A DNA stretch of 64,000 bases from the NCBI RefSeq assembly GCF_019249245.1, contig NZ_JAESDK010000019.1, positions 1 through 64,000 on the forward strand, given 5' to 3'. A program made the translations under genes and the position numbers. This document shows, piece by piece, positions 45,801 to 54,542 of this stretch. Position 1 is the stretch's first letter. Every line of letters begins with the position of its first letter. This stretch comes from Alteromonas lipotrueiana. Lineage in GTDB: Bacteria; Pseudomonadota; Gammaproteobacteria; Enterobacterales; Alteromonadaceae. The notes beneath the pieces are model-generated. The model made no database searches. It was given only the letters and a program-made list of their open reading frames with translations, and was not told the DNA's origin.

Positions 45801-46040
45801 TTTATGGATGGCCATACTGGAGAGATATTCTTCACCATTCAAAACCTGGGTAACTTGTTAAATGATGACTGGGGCGTATATCGTCAGGTTAACTTTGAGT
45901 ACAACAACCCTGTTGTTGACGCCGAAGTGCAAGGCGACGGCACCTATGTGTATAGCAACTTTGATGGCGACCAAGGTCAACGTGTAAATCAGGAAGCTTC
46001 TTTGTGGCAAGCACGTATTGGTCTTCGTTACACATTCTAA
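42873..46040 (+). CDS. Oar-like TonB-dependent outer-membrane receptor
   Basis: 1055 aa from the ATG at 42873 (AGGGAAA upstream), which gives the signal peptide MISKSKFSRVAVAVALSVGL to TAMAQ. A carboxypeptidase-regulatory-like beta domain follows (about 30-110: GISGTVINSTGTTVSGAQIT), then the TonB-box-like IEQITVTGRA, the plug (about 130-250) and a large beta-barrel ending in RIGLRYTF with terminal Phe. The architecture matches Oar-type receptors of marine bacteria, which import peptides or oligosaccharides; the ligand is unknown. A scrap of a second receptor gene lies directly behind. Confidence 0.9.
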   Translation: MISKSKFSRVAVAVALSVGLASTAMAQETSSGISGTVINSTGTTVSGAQITLFDTRTGSTKTLVSNADGVFNTRGLRVGGPYILKVEDGEGSRIIEDVFLNLGEPLNLTVTLENSQDIEQITVTGRASKMMTETTGPASFFGQEDLQNQPTVDRDIKDTLALDPRITIDQTNGDAIQCGGSNNRFNSLTVDGVRQNDNFGLNSNGYPTERLPFPYDAIDQVAVELAPFDVEYGGFSGCAINAVTRSGTNEIHGSVFYDYTSDSFQGDEIEGDSLDVPEYDETRYGVSIGLPIIKDKLFFFGAYEKHDPISVFEFGPDDAGFANPLTGLSTADLQNIAQIAQDQYGYTVGPILNSGDEEEEKVLLKLDWTINTDHRASFTYQNTDGNSVSTTDSSSNGYAFTDHFYQRGNELTTYSAQLFSTWTNDFETEAKLGYLEVENGQKSFTTDPGFGEFRINDVNGYDIHFGADEFRQSNVLNYETFSAKLAGTYYYGDHTITGGFEYEATDVFNLFNPGAEGLFVFEGLDNFEQGIADEITYRIPGSLDTNDSAAEFTFETTTFYVQDKWYVTTDLSLTFGLRYDKWDSDDVPQANDLFETRYGFTNAVAPDFSLVQPRFGFNYNLDEDTFIYGGVGLFAGGNPNVWLSNNYSNNGITILSSEVSSGDTDPAAQAALNASNTTNFGQEVPDYLVDTLVGGDGDVNALDPDFDVPSVWKWNLGVQHQLPYDVLVGADVIFSQMKDSAITTALHTVDTGLTAPDGRTIYKSVDLATEACQADINSDACGSRAGVDYYLTNSDRDANNTVLSFFADKIWDNGFSANFSYAYTDAEDVSPMTSSTASSNYGNLSVVDYNNPEVATSNYETEHRFVLRLSYSHEFFDGYASRFNLFAQRVSGKPYSYTFDGDPGFGDARGFEDRSLLYVPLENDPLVIYGPDFDQAAFNDFISSNGLTRGAIQARNSQNSDWWSRVDIKFTQEVPGFMDGHTGEIFFTIQNLGNLLNDDWGVYRQVNFEYNNPVVDAEVQGDGTYVYSNFDGDQGQRVNQEASLWQARIGLRYTF

Positions 46041-46048
46041 GAACGCGC

Positions 46049-46111
46049 GAAAGTATTGAGCGTGCGCCGTCGTTGTGGGAAGTTCGCGCAGGTATTAGCT
46101 ACACGTTCTAA
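46049..46111 (+). pseudogene. C-terminal remnant of a second TonB receptor gene
   Basis: The frame reads ESIERAPSLWEVRAGISYTF then TAA. The last 13 codons (46070-46108) line up with the end of the intact receptor 70 nt upstream (SLWQARIGLRYTF): 6 identical residues, similar chemistry elsewhere. It is too short to be a gene. It looks like what remains after deletion or recombination between two tandem receptor genes. Confidence 0.65.
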
Positions 46112-46153
46112 GCCTTAAAGTTAAGCGCCCCTACAACGGAGACTGCACGGTTA

Positions 46154-46193
46154 AAACACCGTTTGCACACATTGCTGCAAACGGTGTTTTTTT
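46154..46193 (+). terminator. Intrinsic terminator after the TonB receptor
   Basis: The 14-bp stem AAACACCGTTTGCA / TGCAAACGGTGTTT with an 8-nt loop is followed by a T run. It lies downstream of the receptor and its neighbouring remnant. Confidence 0.88.
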
Positions 46194-46324
46194 ATGGGTA
46201 ATAGCTTTTGCTCTCGACCTTGTAAACACGTTGCTTCAGCTTATAAGCGTTTAAATAAGGGGTGAATATAAACTAATCCATCACAAACTCTGTATTTAAG
46301 TTTTTGACTCTTAGGAGAAGCACT

Positions 46325-47011
46325 ATGACGAAACGTTTATTAATGGTTATGACCTCGCACGATATTATGGGCGATACAGGTAAAAAGACGGGCCTTTGGC
46401 TAGAAGAGTTTGCTTCACCTTACTATGCGTTTGTTGATGCTAACTACACCATTACCTTAGCTTCCACCATGGGTGGTCAGGTACCTATCGACCCAATGAG
46501 CTTAGGTGAGGATGCATTAACGGATGATACCGAGCGTTTTACTAACGACGATCAGGCAAAATCGGCCCTGGCGTCAACTATCCCGTTAGAAGATGTCAGA
46601 GCAGATGAATTTGATGCTGTATTTTATCCTGGTGGCCACGGTCCATTATGGGACCTGTCTGACAACGCACATTCTAAACAGTTGATTGAGGATATGCTCA
46701 ACGCCGACAAGCCCGTGGCAGCGGTATGTCATGCGCCAATTGTGCTGAAAAATGTGCAAAACACCTCAGGCGGATCTATGATTAAGGGTTTGAAAGTCAC
46801 CGGCTTTACTAACTCAGAAGAAGATGCAGTAGAATTGACGAATGTGGTGCCTTACCTTGTTGAAGATGAGCTGAAAAAAGCGGGCGGCGAGTTTTCTAAG
46901 AAAGGCGATTTTGAGTCGTACGTTGTTGAAGACGGTCGTTTGATAACCGGCCAAAACCCACCTTCTTCGCGTCCTGCTGCCGAAGCACTTATTAAGCAGC
47001 TGGGCAAATAA
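46325..47011 (+). CDS. DJ-1/PfpI-family protein (type 1 glutamine amidotransferase-like)
   Basis: 228 aa from the ATG at 46325 (AGGAGAAGCACT upstream). The nucleophile Cys is in VAAVCHAPIVL, an acidic/His pair region is VFYPGGHGPLWDL, and GKKTGLWLEEFASPYY is at the N-terminus, as in HchA-type or Hsp31-like proteins. These act on glyoxals or damaged proteins; the exact role here cannot be told. It is convergent with argR. Confidence 0.88.
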   Translation: MTKRLLMVMTSHDIMGDTGKKTGLWLEEFASPYYAFVDANYTITLASTMGGQVPIDPMSLGEDALTDDTERFTNDDQAKSALASTIPLEDVRADEFDAVFYPGGHGPLWDLSDNAHSKQLIEDMLNADKPVAAVCHAPIVLKNVQNTSGGSMIKGLKVTGFTNSEEDAVELTNVVPYLVEDELKKAGGEFSKKGDFESYVVEDGRLITGQNPPSSRPAAEALIKQLGK

Positions 47012-47024
47012 CAGGAATGACAAA

Positions 47025-47049
47025 AGGGTCCTGACAGTGGTCAGGCCCT
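47025..47049. terminator. Probable terminator between convergent DJ-1 gene and argR
   Basis: The stem AGGGTCCTGAC / GTCAGGCCCT (one bulge) with an AGTG loop and short flanking A/T runs lies between the stops at 47011 and 47061. Confidence 0.55.
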
Positions 47050-47060
47050 ATTCTTTAGCT

Positions 47061-47525
47061 TTATACATTGTCGAATAAATCTTCTACCCGCTGACGCAAG
47101 TCTTCAATCTTTTTAACATCAGCTGGGGCGATGAAAATGGTGTCATCACCTGCGATGGTACCCAATACCCCATCTTTTGAGCTTAGTGAGTCAAGCAGCC
47201 GTGCGATTAATTGTGCTGCTCCGGGGCTGGTACGAATAATAACCATTACGTTATTGTGTACAATATCTAAAACAAGTTGTTTAAGCGGGCTTTTTGCTGT
47301 GGGCATGCCCATTTCTGGAGGCAGGCAATAGACCATGTCACCACGTGCATTGCGCGTTCGAACTGCGCCAAATTTGCTCAGCATACGCGATATTTTAGAC
47401 TGGCTGATGTTGTCATAGCCTTGTTCTTTCAGTGCTTCAACGATATCGCCTTGCGACCCATAGCTTTCTGCTTTTAAAATTTCTTTAAACGCTTTAATAA
47501 GTTGTTCTTGTTTTTGATTAGCCAT
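47061..47525 (-). CDS. argR: Arginine repressor
   Basis: 154 aa from the ATG at 47525. N-terminal winged helix ([20 protein letters not shown], then [20 protein letters not shown]) and C-terminal hexamerisation/arginine domain ([13 protein letters not shown], the conserved Asp pair). Represses arginine biosynthesis genes when arginine is bound. It is divergent from mdh, the arrangement also seen in E. coli. The palindromes between the two genes fit ARG boxes, so it may repress itself. Confidence 0.95.
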   Translation of the reverse strand: MANQKQEQLIKAFKEILKAESYGSQGDIVEALKEQGYDNISQSKISRMLSKFGAVRTRNARGDMVYCLPPEMGMPTAKSPLKQLVLDIVHNNVMVIIRTSPGAAQLIARLLDSLSSKDGVLGTIAGDDTIFIAPADVKKIEDLRQRVEDLFDNV

Positions 47526-47590
47526 AGCGCCTGCCAAAGTTGGTGTTAGTCTCACAAAGAGTTATTATTGTGCCGTAGAGGTGGTCTGGA

Positions 47591-47629
47591 TGCAATTTTA
47601 TTGCATATTCATGCATAGTCGATGAATAT
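47591..47629. promoter_or_regulatory. Probable ARG boxes upstream of argR
   Basis: Palindromes TGCAATTTTATTGCA (47591-47605) and TGCATATTCATGCA (47602-47615) match the ARG-box pattern (TGnAT, A/T core, ATnCA). ATATTCAT...ATGAATAT (47605-47612 and 47622-47629) adds a third dyad. They lie 66-104 nt before argR. Confidence 0.55.
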
Positions 47630-47746
47630 CTTGGTTCATAAAGCTGTGTTTGGGAGTCAACTTCTTCCTACAATTGTTTTTTCGATAGCGTTGCTATAGG
47701 GTGACGTACCGTTATATAAACGTGAAATTTCCATAGGAGAAATGTA

Positions 47747-48685
47747 ATGAAAGTAGCCGTGTTAGGTGCTGCCGGTGGTATTGGTCAGGCGCTGTCGCTG
47801 TTGTTGAAAACACAACTTCCGGCAGGTTCAGAATTAGCACTTTATGACGTGGCGCCGGTTGTTCCGGGCGTAGCCGTTGATTTAAGCCACATCCCCACCG
47901 CGGTAAAAGTAACCGGTCACGGTAAAGATGATTTGGGCGTAGCACTTACCGATGCCAATATTGTTTTGATTCCTGCCGGTGTTCCGCGTAAGCCTGGTAT
48001 GGACCGGTCAGACCTTTTCAATACTAACGCCAGCATCGTTAAAGCTTTGGTCGAAGGTGTTGCCGAGCATTGTCCTGAAGCGTGTTTGGGTATTATTACT
48101 AACCCGGTAAATACCACGGTAGCCATTGCTGCAGAAACGTTAAAAGCGAAAGGCGTTTACGATAAAAACAAGCTGTTTGGGGTTACTACCCTTGATGTTA
48201 TTCGTGCCGAAACATTTGTAGCCGAGCTAAAAGACGTCGACCCTGCCAATATACATGTGCCAGTAATAGGTGGCCATTCGGGTACGACTATTTTGCCATT
48301 GTTGTCTCAGGTTGAAGGCGTAAGCTTTAGCGAAGACGAAGTGTCGAAGCTAACTACCCGTATTCAAAATGCAGGTACCGAGGTGGTTGAGGCCAAGGCG
48401 GGTGGCGGTTCAGCGACATTGTCTATGGGGCAGGCTGCTGCACGTTTTTGTTTATCACTAACGGCGGCAATGCAGGGCGAAAATGTGGTTGAGTACACTT
48501 ATGTACAAACTGATGACAGCGAAGATGCGAGCTTCTTTGCTCATCCAGTACGTTTGGGTCCCAACGGCGTAGAAGAAATTTTGCCCTATGGTGATTTAAG
48601 CGAGTTTGAACAAAAAGCAAAAGAAGACATGCTTGAAGGTTTACGGGGTGACATCAAGTTGGGTGTTGACTTCGTAAACGGTTAA
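47747..48685 (+). CDS. mdh: Malate dehydrogenase
   Basis: 312 aa, the usual length. NAD-binding [15 protein letters not shown] at the N-terminus, [12 protein letters not shown], the catalytic His in [14 protein letters not shown], and substrate Arg in [12 protein letters not shown]. Interconverts malate and oxaloacetate in the TCA cycle. GGAG 8 nt before the ATG. Next to argR in the divergent order typical of Gammaproteobacteria. A strong terminator follows. Confidence 0.98.
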   Translation: MKVAVLGAAGGIGQALSLLLKTQLPAGSELALYDVAPVVPGVAVDLSHIPTAVKVTGHGKDDLGVALTDANIVLIPAGVPRKPGMDRSDLFNTNASIVKALVEGVAEHCPEACLGIITNPVNTTVAIAAETLKAKGVYDKNKLFGVTTLDVIRAETFVAELKDVDPANIHVPVIGGHSGTTILPLLSQVEGVSFSEDEVSKLTTRIQNAGTEVVEAKAGGGSATLSMGQAAARFCLSLTAAMQGENVVEYTYVQTDDSEDASFFAHPVRLGPNGVEEILPYGDLSEFEQKAKEDMLEGLRGDIKLGVDFVNG

Positions 48686-48702
48686 TTAAACGGAATATAT
48701 TC

Positions 48703-48736
48703 AAAAAGCCGGGCGCAACATGCCCGGCTTTTTTTT
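48703..48736 (+). terminator. Intrinsic terminator of mdh
   Basis: The stem AAAAAGCCGGGC / GCCCGGCTTTTT with loop GCAACAT is followed by T8, between mdh and the convergent phytochrome gene. Confidence 0.9.
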
Positions 48737-48807
48737 ACCTGTTTGTATTTCAGAACTGCTCAATACCCTGCTTCAGCTATCACGTAGCGTTTAGAGCTTT
48801 TCTTGGC

Positions 48808-51462
48808 TTAGTCCATGACCTTTTTAATGGTTTCTTTAGATAATGGCTTAACAAAGTGGCTATCGAAACCCGCCTGTCGAGAGCGTTCGATGTATTTGTC
48901 TGTCCCCCAGCCACTTTGAGAGTAGAACCGTACCGAGTTGGCCTCAGGCGAAGCTTTAAGGATTTTACACAGTTCGTAGCCATCAATGTCTGGCATACCG
49001 ATATCCAGAAAAACACAGTGTGGTTTGAATGACTTAAACTCTTCAATAGCCTTACGTGGTGAGGTTATGCCTAATGCCTGATAGCCCATTGAGTTAGCCA
49101 GCAAGCAATACATGTCGATAAGATCTTCATTGTCATCAACAAACAAAATGCGCTTACCAGAACTTAAGCTCTGACCTTCATCGATATTATCGTGTTTATC
49201 GTATGCCAGCTCTGACATAGGAAGTTTTACCGTAAATGTACTGCCTTTACCGGGGCCCTGACTGTTTACACTTACACTACCGTGGTGAAGTGCTACTAAC
49301 TTACTTACTAAAGTCAGTCCAATGCCCAGACCGCCTTTTGTATGGGTTGAATGCGCTTCGATTTGGGTGAACATATTAAAGACATCTTTCAGGCGATCTT
49401 CTGGAATACCCATGCCATTATCGCTGACCCGAACCACCACCATCGTGCCTTCTTTCTTTATACTGATATTAATTTGGCCATTGTCGTTAGTGTATTTAGC
49501 CGCATTGTGGATAATATTTGAAAAAATCTGACTCAAGCGTGCTTTATCGCCAAAAACCGTCACTCTTTCACTTAAATATTGAACGTCCAGTGAATGTTGC
49601 TTTGTCTTGATGTGCTGATCGACAATTTCCAGCGATTCTGAAATGACCTCATGAATGTTAAGCTTCTCAAATTCTAATTTCACTTTGCCGCGCGTAATAC
49701 GCGAAACATCCATCAAGTCATTGATTAGCTTAGACATGTACTCGGCTTGTCGATTAATAATAGAGGTGACCCGCTTTCGCGTAGCTTCATCATCGACAGT
49801 TTCTAAAATACTGGCCCCTGAGACAATAGGGCCTAAAGGATTGCGTAGTTCATGGGCTAATGTCGCCAAAAACTCGTTTCGGTATTTGTCTTGCTTTTCA
49901 AGTTCTTTAATACTGATATGCATACGTTCCTGTACTTCCAACGCATACACCAAAAACATACGATTTAGCCGGTGGGCCGTATTTATGTCTGCATTGTCGA
50001 ACCGTTTTGAGTGTCCGTGTATGGTGCGCTGGTGAACACTAAACGAGGTTCTGGGCTTAAGCCGGTTTGCTTTTGACGCGTCTTCAGAGGTTTCATCTTC
50101 AGCGCCTACCCACTTTTGAACCATGGGCCGCTCTTTACGAAACCAGGCCGTAAAGTATTTCTTTTTCTCAAAAAGCGGAATAATCATAATTCCGGCGATG
50201 CCATGCTTTTTGGTCTCGGGAAACTCTTCGAACAAATTGTCGCAAACGTAAGGAAACCCACCGTTGCTTCGTGCCTGGTTAAAAATGTGTTTAGTGACCT
50301 CAATCGGCAAATTTTCACCCAGTGTGATGGTTTCATATTCTGAATAATACAAAAAACCGTCGGTATCCAACGCTTCAAGAAACTCAGGCTCGGCATTTTT
50401 CACCACTTTGCCAATAGGATTTGAGGGGCCTATTTTCTCGAGCATTGAATCCACCGCCTGCTCGGTTTTTTCAAAGCGTAAGCGCGCTAACTCTTCTTCT
50501 TTGGCTTTTAAATGCCAACTAAACAGCTGACTTAAATTTTCACACTGAAGCCGTACATTTTGCGGAATATAGCTCGGCTCACGATGATGACAGGTGATCA
50601 ATCCATACAAATCACCGTCTGTTACCAATGAAATAGAAAAGGTCGCACGTTGCCCCTGATTTTTAATATATTGCAAATGAATAGGGGAGAAGGTGCGCAG
50701 CAATGACCGGGTTAAGTCCAGTGGTTCGCGACCACTTTCTTCAATACTCGGTATTAACGGGGAAGGGGGCAGCTCGGTGTCTGGTGTAAGCCTGACCCAG
50801 TTTACTTTATAAAGTTCGCGTGCCTGCGAAGGGATATCTTTAGCCGGAAAATGCAGTTCGTTATAAGAGTCTAAGTCGTCTGCTTTTGCTTCGGCGATAA
50901 CCTTTCCGGAAAAATCGTCCTGAAACTTATAAAGTACCACCCGGTCCATATTGGTAAGATATTTAATGGTCGACACCATCTCATTTGCCATCTCTTCGAG
51001 CGTCGACATTTCTTTAAACCTGGGGGCCACCGTCATAGCGTAAAGCTTAATAAATTGCTCGGCGCTGTAGGTATCCCGAAACTCAGTGGCAGGCTCTAAC
51101 TCGACAACATAATGCTCACCCGAGTCATAAACCACCGCCAGGTAATCACTTTCAGTATCGGGTTTAAGAACAGATTTTTTTAAATGTAGCTTAATGGGTA
51201 ACCGAATTTTGTTTTTTGAAACCCGTTCAAAGGTCTCGTTAAGAAAGTTACGTTCATCGGCCTCTGGCGAAAGCAGGTCTAAAAAATGTTTGCCTACAAT
51301 GCCGTCTTTGAAAATATCCGATGTGTTTTCACTGACTACACTTACTTTTAAATTCTCGTAATTAAACGCGATTAAAAAGCCGTATCCCTGAATACTCTCG
51401 GGTATATGGATAGGCTCGTCTTCGCATTTATCAAAAGGCATATTTTGTGGATCGTATGGCAT
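48808..51462 (-). CDS. Bacteriophytochrome hybrid histidine kinase
   Basis: 884 aa. Domains: PAS_2 (about 13-120) with the biliverdin-binding Cys13 in DKCEDEPIHIPESIQGYG, GAF (about 140-320) with DRVVLYKF, FPAKDIPSQARELY and the chromophore-pocket His pair in ITCHHREPSY, PHY (about 330-510) with its tongue PRTSFSVHQRTIHGHSKRF, HisKA with His in LATLAHELRNPLGPIV, HATPase (VSDNGMGIPE, LGIGLTLVSKL) and receiver (ILFVDDN, FLDIGMPDIDG, FVKPLSK). All residues expected for a working photoreceptor are present. No heme oxygenase gene (bphO) lies nearby, so biliverdin must come from elsewhere. AGGAAACC precedes the ATG. Confidence 0.94.
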   Translation of the reverse strand: MPYDPQNMPFDKCEDEPIHIPESIQGYGFLIAFNYENLKVSVVSENTSDIFKDGIVGKHFLDLLSPEADERNFLNETFERVSKNKIRLPIKLHLKKSVLKPDTESDYLAVVYDSGEHYVVELEPATEFRDTYSAEQFIKLYAMTVAPRFKEMSTLEEMANEMVSTIKYLTNMDRVVLYKFQDDFSGKVIAEAKADDLDSYNELHFPAKDIPSQARELYKVNWVRLTPDTELPPSPLIPSIEESGREPLDLTRSLLRTFSPIHLQYIKNQGQRATFSISLVTDGDLYGLITCHHREPSYIPQNVRLQCENLSQLFSWHLKAKEEELARLRFEKTEQAVDSMLEKIGPSNPIGKVVKNAEPEFLEALDTDGFLYYSEYETITLGENLPIEVTKHIFNQARSNGGFPYVCDNLFEEFPETKKHGIAGIMIIPLFEKKKYFTAWFRKERPMVQKWVGAEDETSEDASKANRLKPRTSFSVHQRTIHGHSKRFDNADINTAHRLNRMFLVYALEVQERMHISIKELEKQDKYRNEFLATLAHELRNPLGPIVSGASILETVDDEATRKRVTSIINRQAEYMSKLINDLMDVSRITRGKVKLEFEKLNIHEVISESLEIVDQHIKTKQHSLDVQYLSERVTVFGDKARLSQIFSNIIHNAAKYTNDNGQINISIKKEGTMVVVRVSDNGMGIPEDRLKDVFNMFTQIEAHSTHTKGGLGIGLTLVSKLVALHHGSVSVNSQGPGKGSTFTVKLPMSELAYDKHDNIDEGQSLSSGKRILFVDDNEDLIDMYCLLANSMGYQALGITSPRKAIEEFKSFKPHCVFLDIGMPDIDGYELCKILKASPEANSVRFYSQSGWGTDKYIERSRQAGFDSHFVKPLSKETIKKVMD

Positions 51463-51631
51463 AGGTTTCCTGAAAACAAAATTTATGACAGGGACAACCC
51501 ATCAAAACAGTCTCGATTGTCCAATAACGTTAAACGAGATTTGAGCAAAATTGTTCAATTAAAAAGTTATTAAAATAAATTAACCAGTATGAAGATAAAT
51601 CGGATGAAGATAATAGAGGGACGGCGTTGCC

Positions 51632-51660
51632 AAAAAAAACGGCCAGAATCTACTGGCCGA
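51632..51660 (-). terminator. Intrinsic terminator of ppc
   Basis: The stem CGGCCAG / CTGGCCG with a 6-nt loop, followed on the minus strand by a run of eight T, 28 nt after the ppc stop codon. Confidence 0.85.
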
Positions 51661-51687
51661 AATTAACAATGAATACGCTATTTTGTT

Positions 51688-54309
51688 TTAGCCAGTATTG
51701 CGCATACCAATGGCGATACCGGTAATGGTAACCATCATCGCCAGCTCTAACTCACTGTTTTTAGCATCATCCCCTGCTTTTCGAACACGATCAAGCAGCT
51801 CAATTTGCAAATAATGCAAGGGTTGCAGATACGCGGCGCGAATGTTCATCGACTCTTTACCTTGCGGATCCTTGTGCATAATCTCGGGTTGGCCAGTCAG
51901 TTTAAGTAGTGATTCAATACTGTCCTGAAGCTCTGAGCGAAGCGCTTTTCCAAAGTGCTTCAGCTCTTTAGGTACAAGCCGCTCATCGTAAGCTTCGCTA
52001 ATTCGTGGATCGGCTTTGTGAAACACCATGTCCAGCATAGACAGACGAGACCGGTAGAACGGCCAGTCAGCAAACATTTCGGCCACAATCTTTTCATCTG
52101 ACTCGGCTTTTACTTCATCTATTGCCCGCATCACCCCTAACCAGGAAGGCAGAACCAACCGGGTTTGTGCCCAGGCAAAAATCCAGGGAATTGCGCGCAG
52201 GCTTTCAATACCGCCTTGTGGCTTGCGCTTTGACGGACGGCTACCTAACGGCAACTTACCTAATTCCTGTTCTGGCGTAGCAACTCTGAAGTAAGGAACA
52301 AAGTCTTTGTCGTGACGGACGGTGTGACGATAATTGTCTCGGCCTTTTGCCGCCATTTTGCCGATTAGCTCACGCCACTCGGGTTTAGGTTTCGGTGGCG
52401 GAAACAACATCGCCTCAATAATCGCGCTGGCGTAAATGCCCAGGCTGCGTTTGGCAAGTTTTGGCATGCCAAACTTGTACCGAATGGTTTCGCCTTGCTC
52501 TGTTACCCTGAAGCCGCCTTCTAAAGAACCTGGAGGCTGCGAGTAAATAGCGGCGTGAGCAGGTAAACCGCCACGGCCGATTGTGCCGCCACGACCATGG
52601 AACAACGTAAGAGTGACGTCGTGCTCCTGGGCGACTTTGACTAATGCTTCCTGCGATTCATATTGAGCCCAGCCTGCCGCCAGAGCGCCAGCATCTTTTG
52701 CCGAGTCAGAATAGCCAATCATGACGAACTGCTGGCCTTTTACATAACCGCGATACCAGTCGATAGATAGCAGGTTACGCATCACATCTGGCGAGTTGTT
52801 TAAATCGTCTAATGTTTCAAACAGCGGCGCTACCGGCATAGGCCAGTCAACTCCAGACTCTTGTAACAACAATTGCACTGCCATCACATCAGAGGGTTGG
52901 CTTGCCATAGAGATAATATAGATGCCAAAACCTGTACGGTCATGCTGCGAAATAACTTTGCAGGTATTTAATACCTCTTTTACCTCATCTGAAGCATCCC
53001 AATGGGTTGGAAACAAAGGACGTTTAGATGACAATTCGCGCAACAAAAAGGCTTGTTTATCAGCTTCGTTCCACTGTGAGTAATCGCCCAGGCCCAGATA
53101 ACGGGTAACTTCGCCCAGCGCATCAGCATGACGTTCTGAGTCCTGACGTATATCCAGGCGTAATAAATGCACACCAAAACTGCGTACCCGGCGAATAGTA
53201 TCTAACAACTGACCATCGGCAGTAACTTTCATTCCGCACTGGCATAGCGACTCGTAACAAAGCAACAGCGGTTTTAACAATTCATCATTGTTTGTAACCC
53301 AATCTCGCTTATCGACACTATTGCCACTTAGTAAGTCGTTGATTCCATCGCGAGTGGTTTGCAGGCGACGCACTAATGGGCGCAACAGCGCTCGGTATGG
53401 TTCGTTAGCATCGCCTACGCGCTGACGCAGCTCGTCGCTGCAATCAAACATTGAAAGCTCAACCTGCAGGCGGTCAAAGTCGCCGGCAAATAACTTAGCC
53501 GCCCGTTTGCGTGCTAAATACAGTACTTGCTCGGTAAGCTCTGCGGTTACGAAAGGGTTGCCATCCCGATCACCACCCATCCATGAACTAAATTGCACCG
53601 GGGCGCTGTCTAACGGCAGACTTACCTGATAATCCTGTTGTAACCGTTCGTCCAGCTCACGCAAAAATTGTGGAACGGCTTCCCATAACGAATTTTCGAT
53701 TACCGAAAATCCCCATCGGGCTTCATCGACGGGCGTGGGGCGTTCTGAACGAATTTCTTCGGTATGCCATGCCTGACTAATCAAATCAGCGATACGGGTT
53801 TCGATACGGCGTCGTTCAGCGTCGCTTAATGTTTCCTGGTGGATAGACTGCAGGCAATCGGCAAGTTCTTTATGCTTATGGATAAGCGTGCGTCGTGTAA
53901 CTTCGGTAGGGTGTGCGGTCAGAACCAAATCAATATTGAGTTTGGCTACCGCTTTTTCTACATTTTCAGTACTCAGCTGTGCTTTGTCTAAATGATTGAA
54001 AAGCGTATCAATAGAGGCATCAACATTCATCGCGCTGTTGTATTCCTGCTCGGCAATATTGCCTAAGTTCAGGAACTGCGCAAAAGCCCGACCTACAGTG
54101 AGAAGGTCTGAATCTGATAAGGTTTTGAAAGTTTGTTTCAGATTTTCACTACAATCTGTGTCGCCCTGATATGAACCACGGCCATCCAAACGTATCTGTT
54201 CTATTCGTTCAAGCCATTCGTCGCCTAACTGCGCTTTGATGGTTTCACCCAGGACCGTTCCCAGGTATCTGACGGTATCTTTTAGTTCCGAATCATAGTT
54301 TGATTGCAT
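51688..54309 (-). CDS. ppc: Phosphoenolpyruvate carboxylase
   Basis: 873 aa from the ATG at 54309 with AGGAGG 6 nt upstream; the frame to 54333 adds 8 residues without an RBS. Active-site motifs: LTAHPTEVTRRTL (about 142, catalytic His), LFHGRGGTIGRGG (about 570) and IGYSDSAKDAGALAAGW. Ends in the conserved GIAIGMRNTG. Makes oxaloacetate from PEP and bicarbonate to refill the TCA cycle. Divergent from fklB across a 233-nt promoter region. Confidence 0.98.
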   Translation of the reverse strand: MQSNYDSELKDTVRYLGTVLGETIKAQLGDEWLERIEQIRLDGRGSYQGDTDCSENLKQTFKTLSDSDLLTVGRAFAQFLNLGNIAEQEYNSAMNVDASIDTLFNHLDKAQLSTENVEKAVAKLNIDLVLTAHPTEVTRRTLIHKHKELADCLQSIHQETLSDAERRRIETRIADLISQAWHTEEIRSERPTPVDEARWGFSVIENSLWEAVPQFLRELDERLQQDYQVSLPLDSAPVQFSSWMGGDRDGNPFVTAELTEQVLYLARKRAAKLFAGDFDRLQVELSMFDCSDELRQRVGDANEPYRALLRPLVRRLQTTRDGINDLLSGNSVDKRDWVTNNDELLKPLLLCYESLCQCGMKVTADGQLLDTIRRVRSFGVHLLRLDIRQDSERHADALGEVTRYLGLGDYSQWNEADKQAFLLRELSSKRPLFPTHWDASDEVKEVLNTCKVISQHDRTGFGIYIISMASQPSDVMAVQLLLQESGVDWPMPVAPLFETLDDLNNSPDVMRNLLSIDWYRGYVKGQQFVMIGYSDSAKDAGALAAGWAQYESQEALVKVAQEHDVTLTLFHGRGGTIGRGGLPAHAAIYSQPPGSLEGGFRVTEQGETIRYKFGMPKLAKRSLGIYASAIIEAMLFPPPKPKPEWRELIGKMAAKGRDNYRHTVRHDKDFVPYFRVATPEQELGKLPLGSRPSKRKPQGGIESLRAIPWIFAWAQTRLVLPSWLGVMRAIDEVKAESDEKIVAEMFADWPFYRSRLSMLDMVFHKADPRISEAYDERLVPKELKHFGKALRSELQDSIESLLKLTGQPEIMHKDPQGKESMNIRAAYLQPLHYLQIELLDRVRKAGDDAKNSELELAMMVTITGIAIGMRNTG

Positions 54310-54542
54310 TGTATCCTCCTGCTTTCGTGCCATTCACCATACTGTGTGGTGAATGTGTTGTCTAACCTCTTTGTACAATATTGCATCTCGATACGGTTGC
54401 TTTAAACACTTCAATCGGGTGCGTAGAGCAAGTAAATACAGGGTATGTTACACTTAGCGCCGAGACAACAAATTCATCGATGTACAATACGTGAAAAGAT
54501 GAATTTTTGAACAATTTTCGTAATTTAATTTCAGGAGATACT

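Noticed and set aside
47697-47720. TAGGGTGACGTACC before mdh as a fourth copy of the shared protease-promoter motif
   Set aside because: Only the first half fits; the CCC(C)TATAG half is missing and the distance to the start differs.
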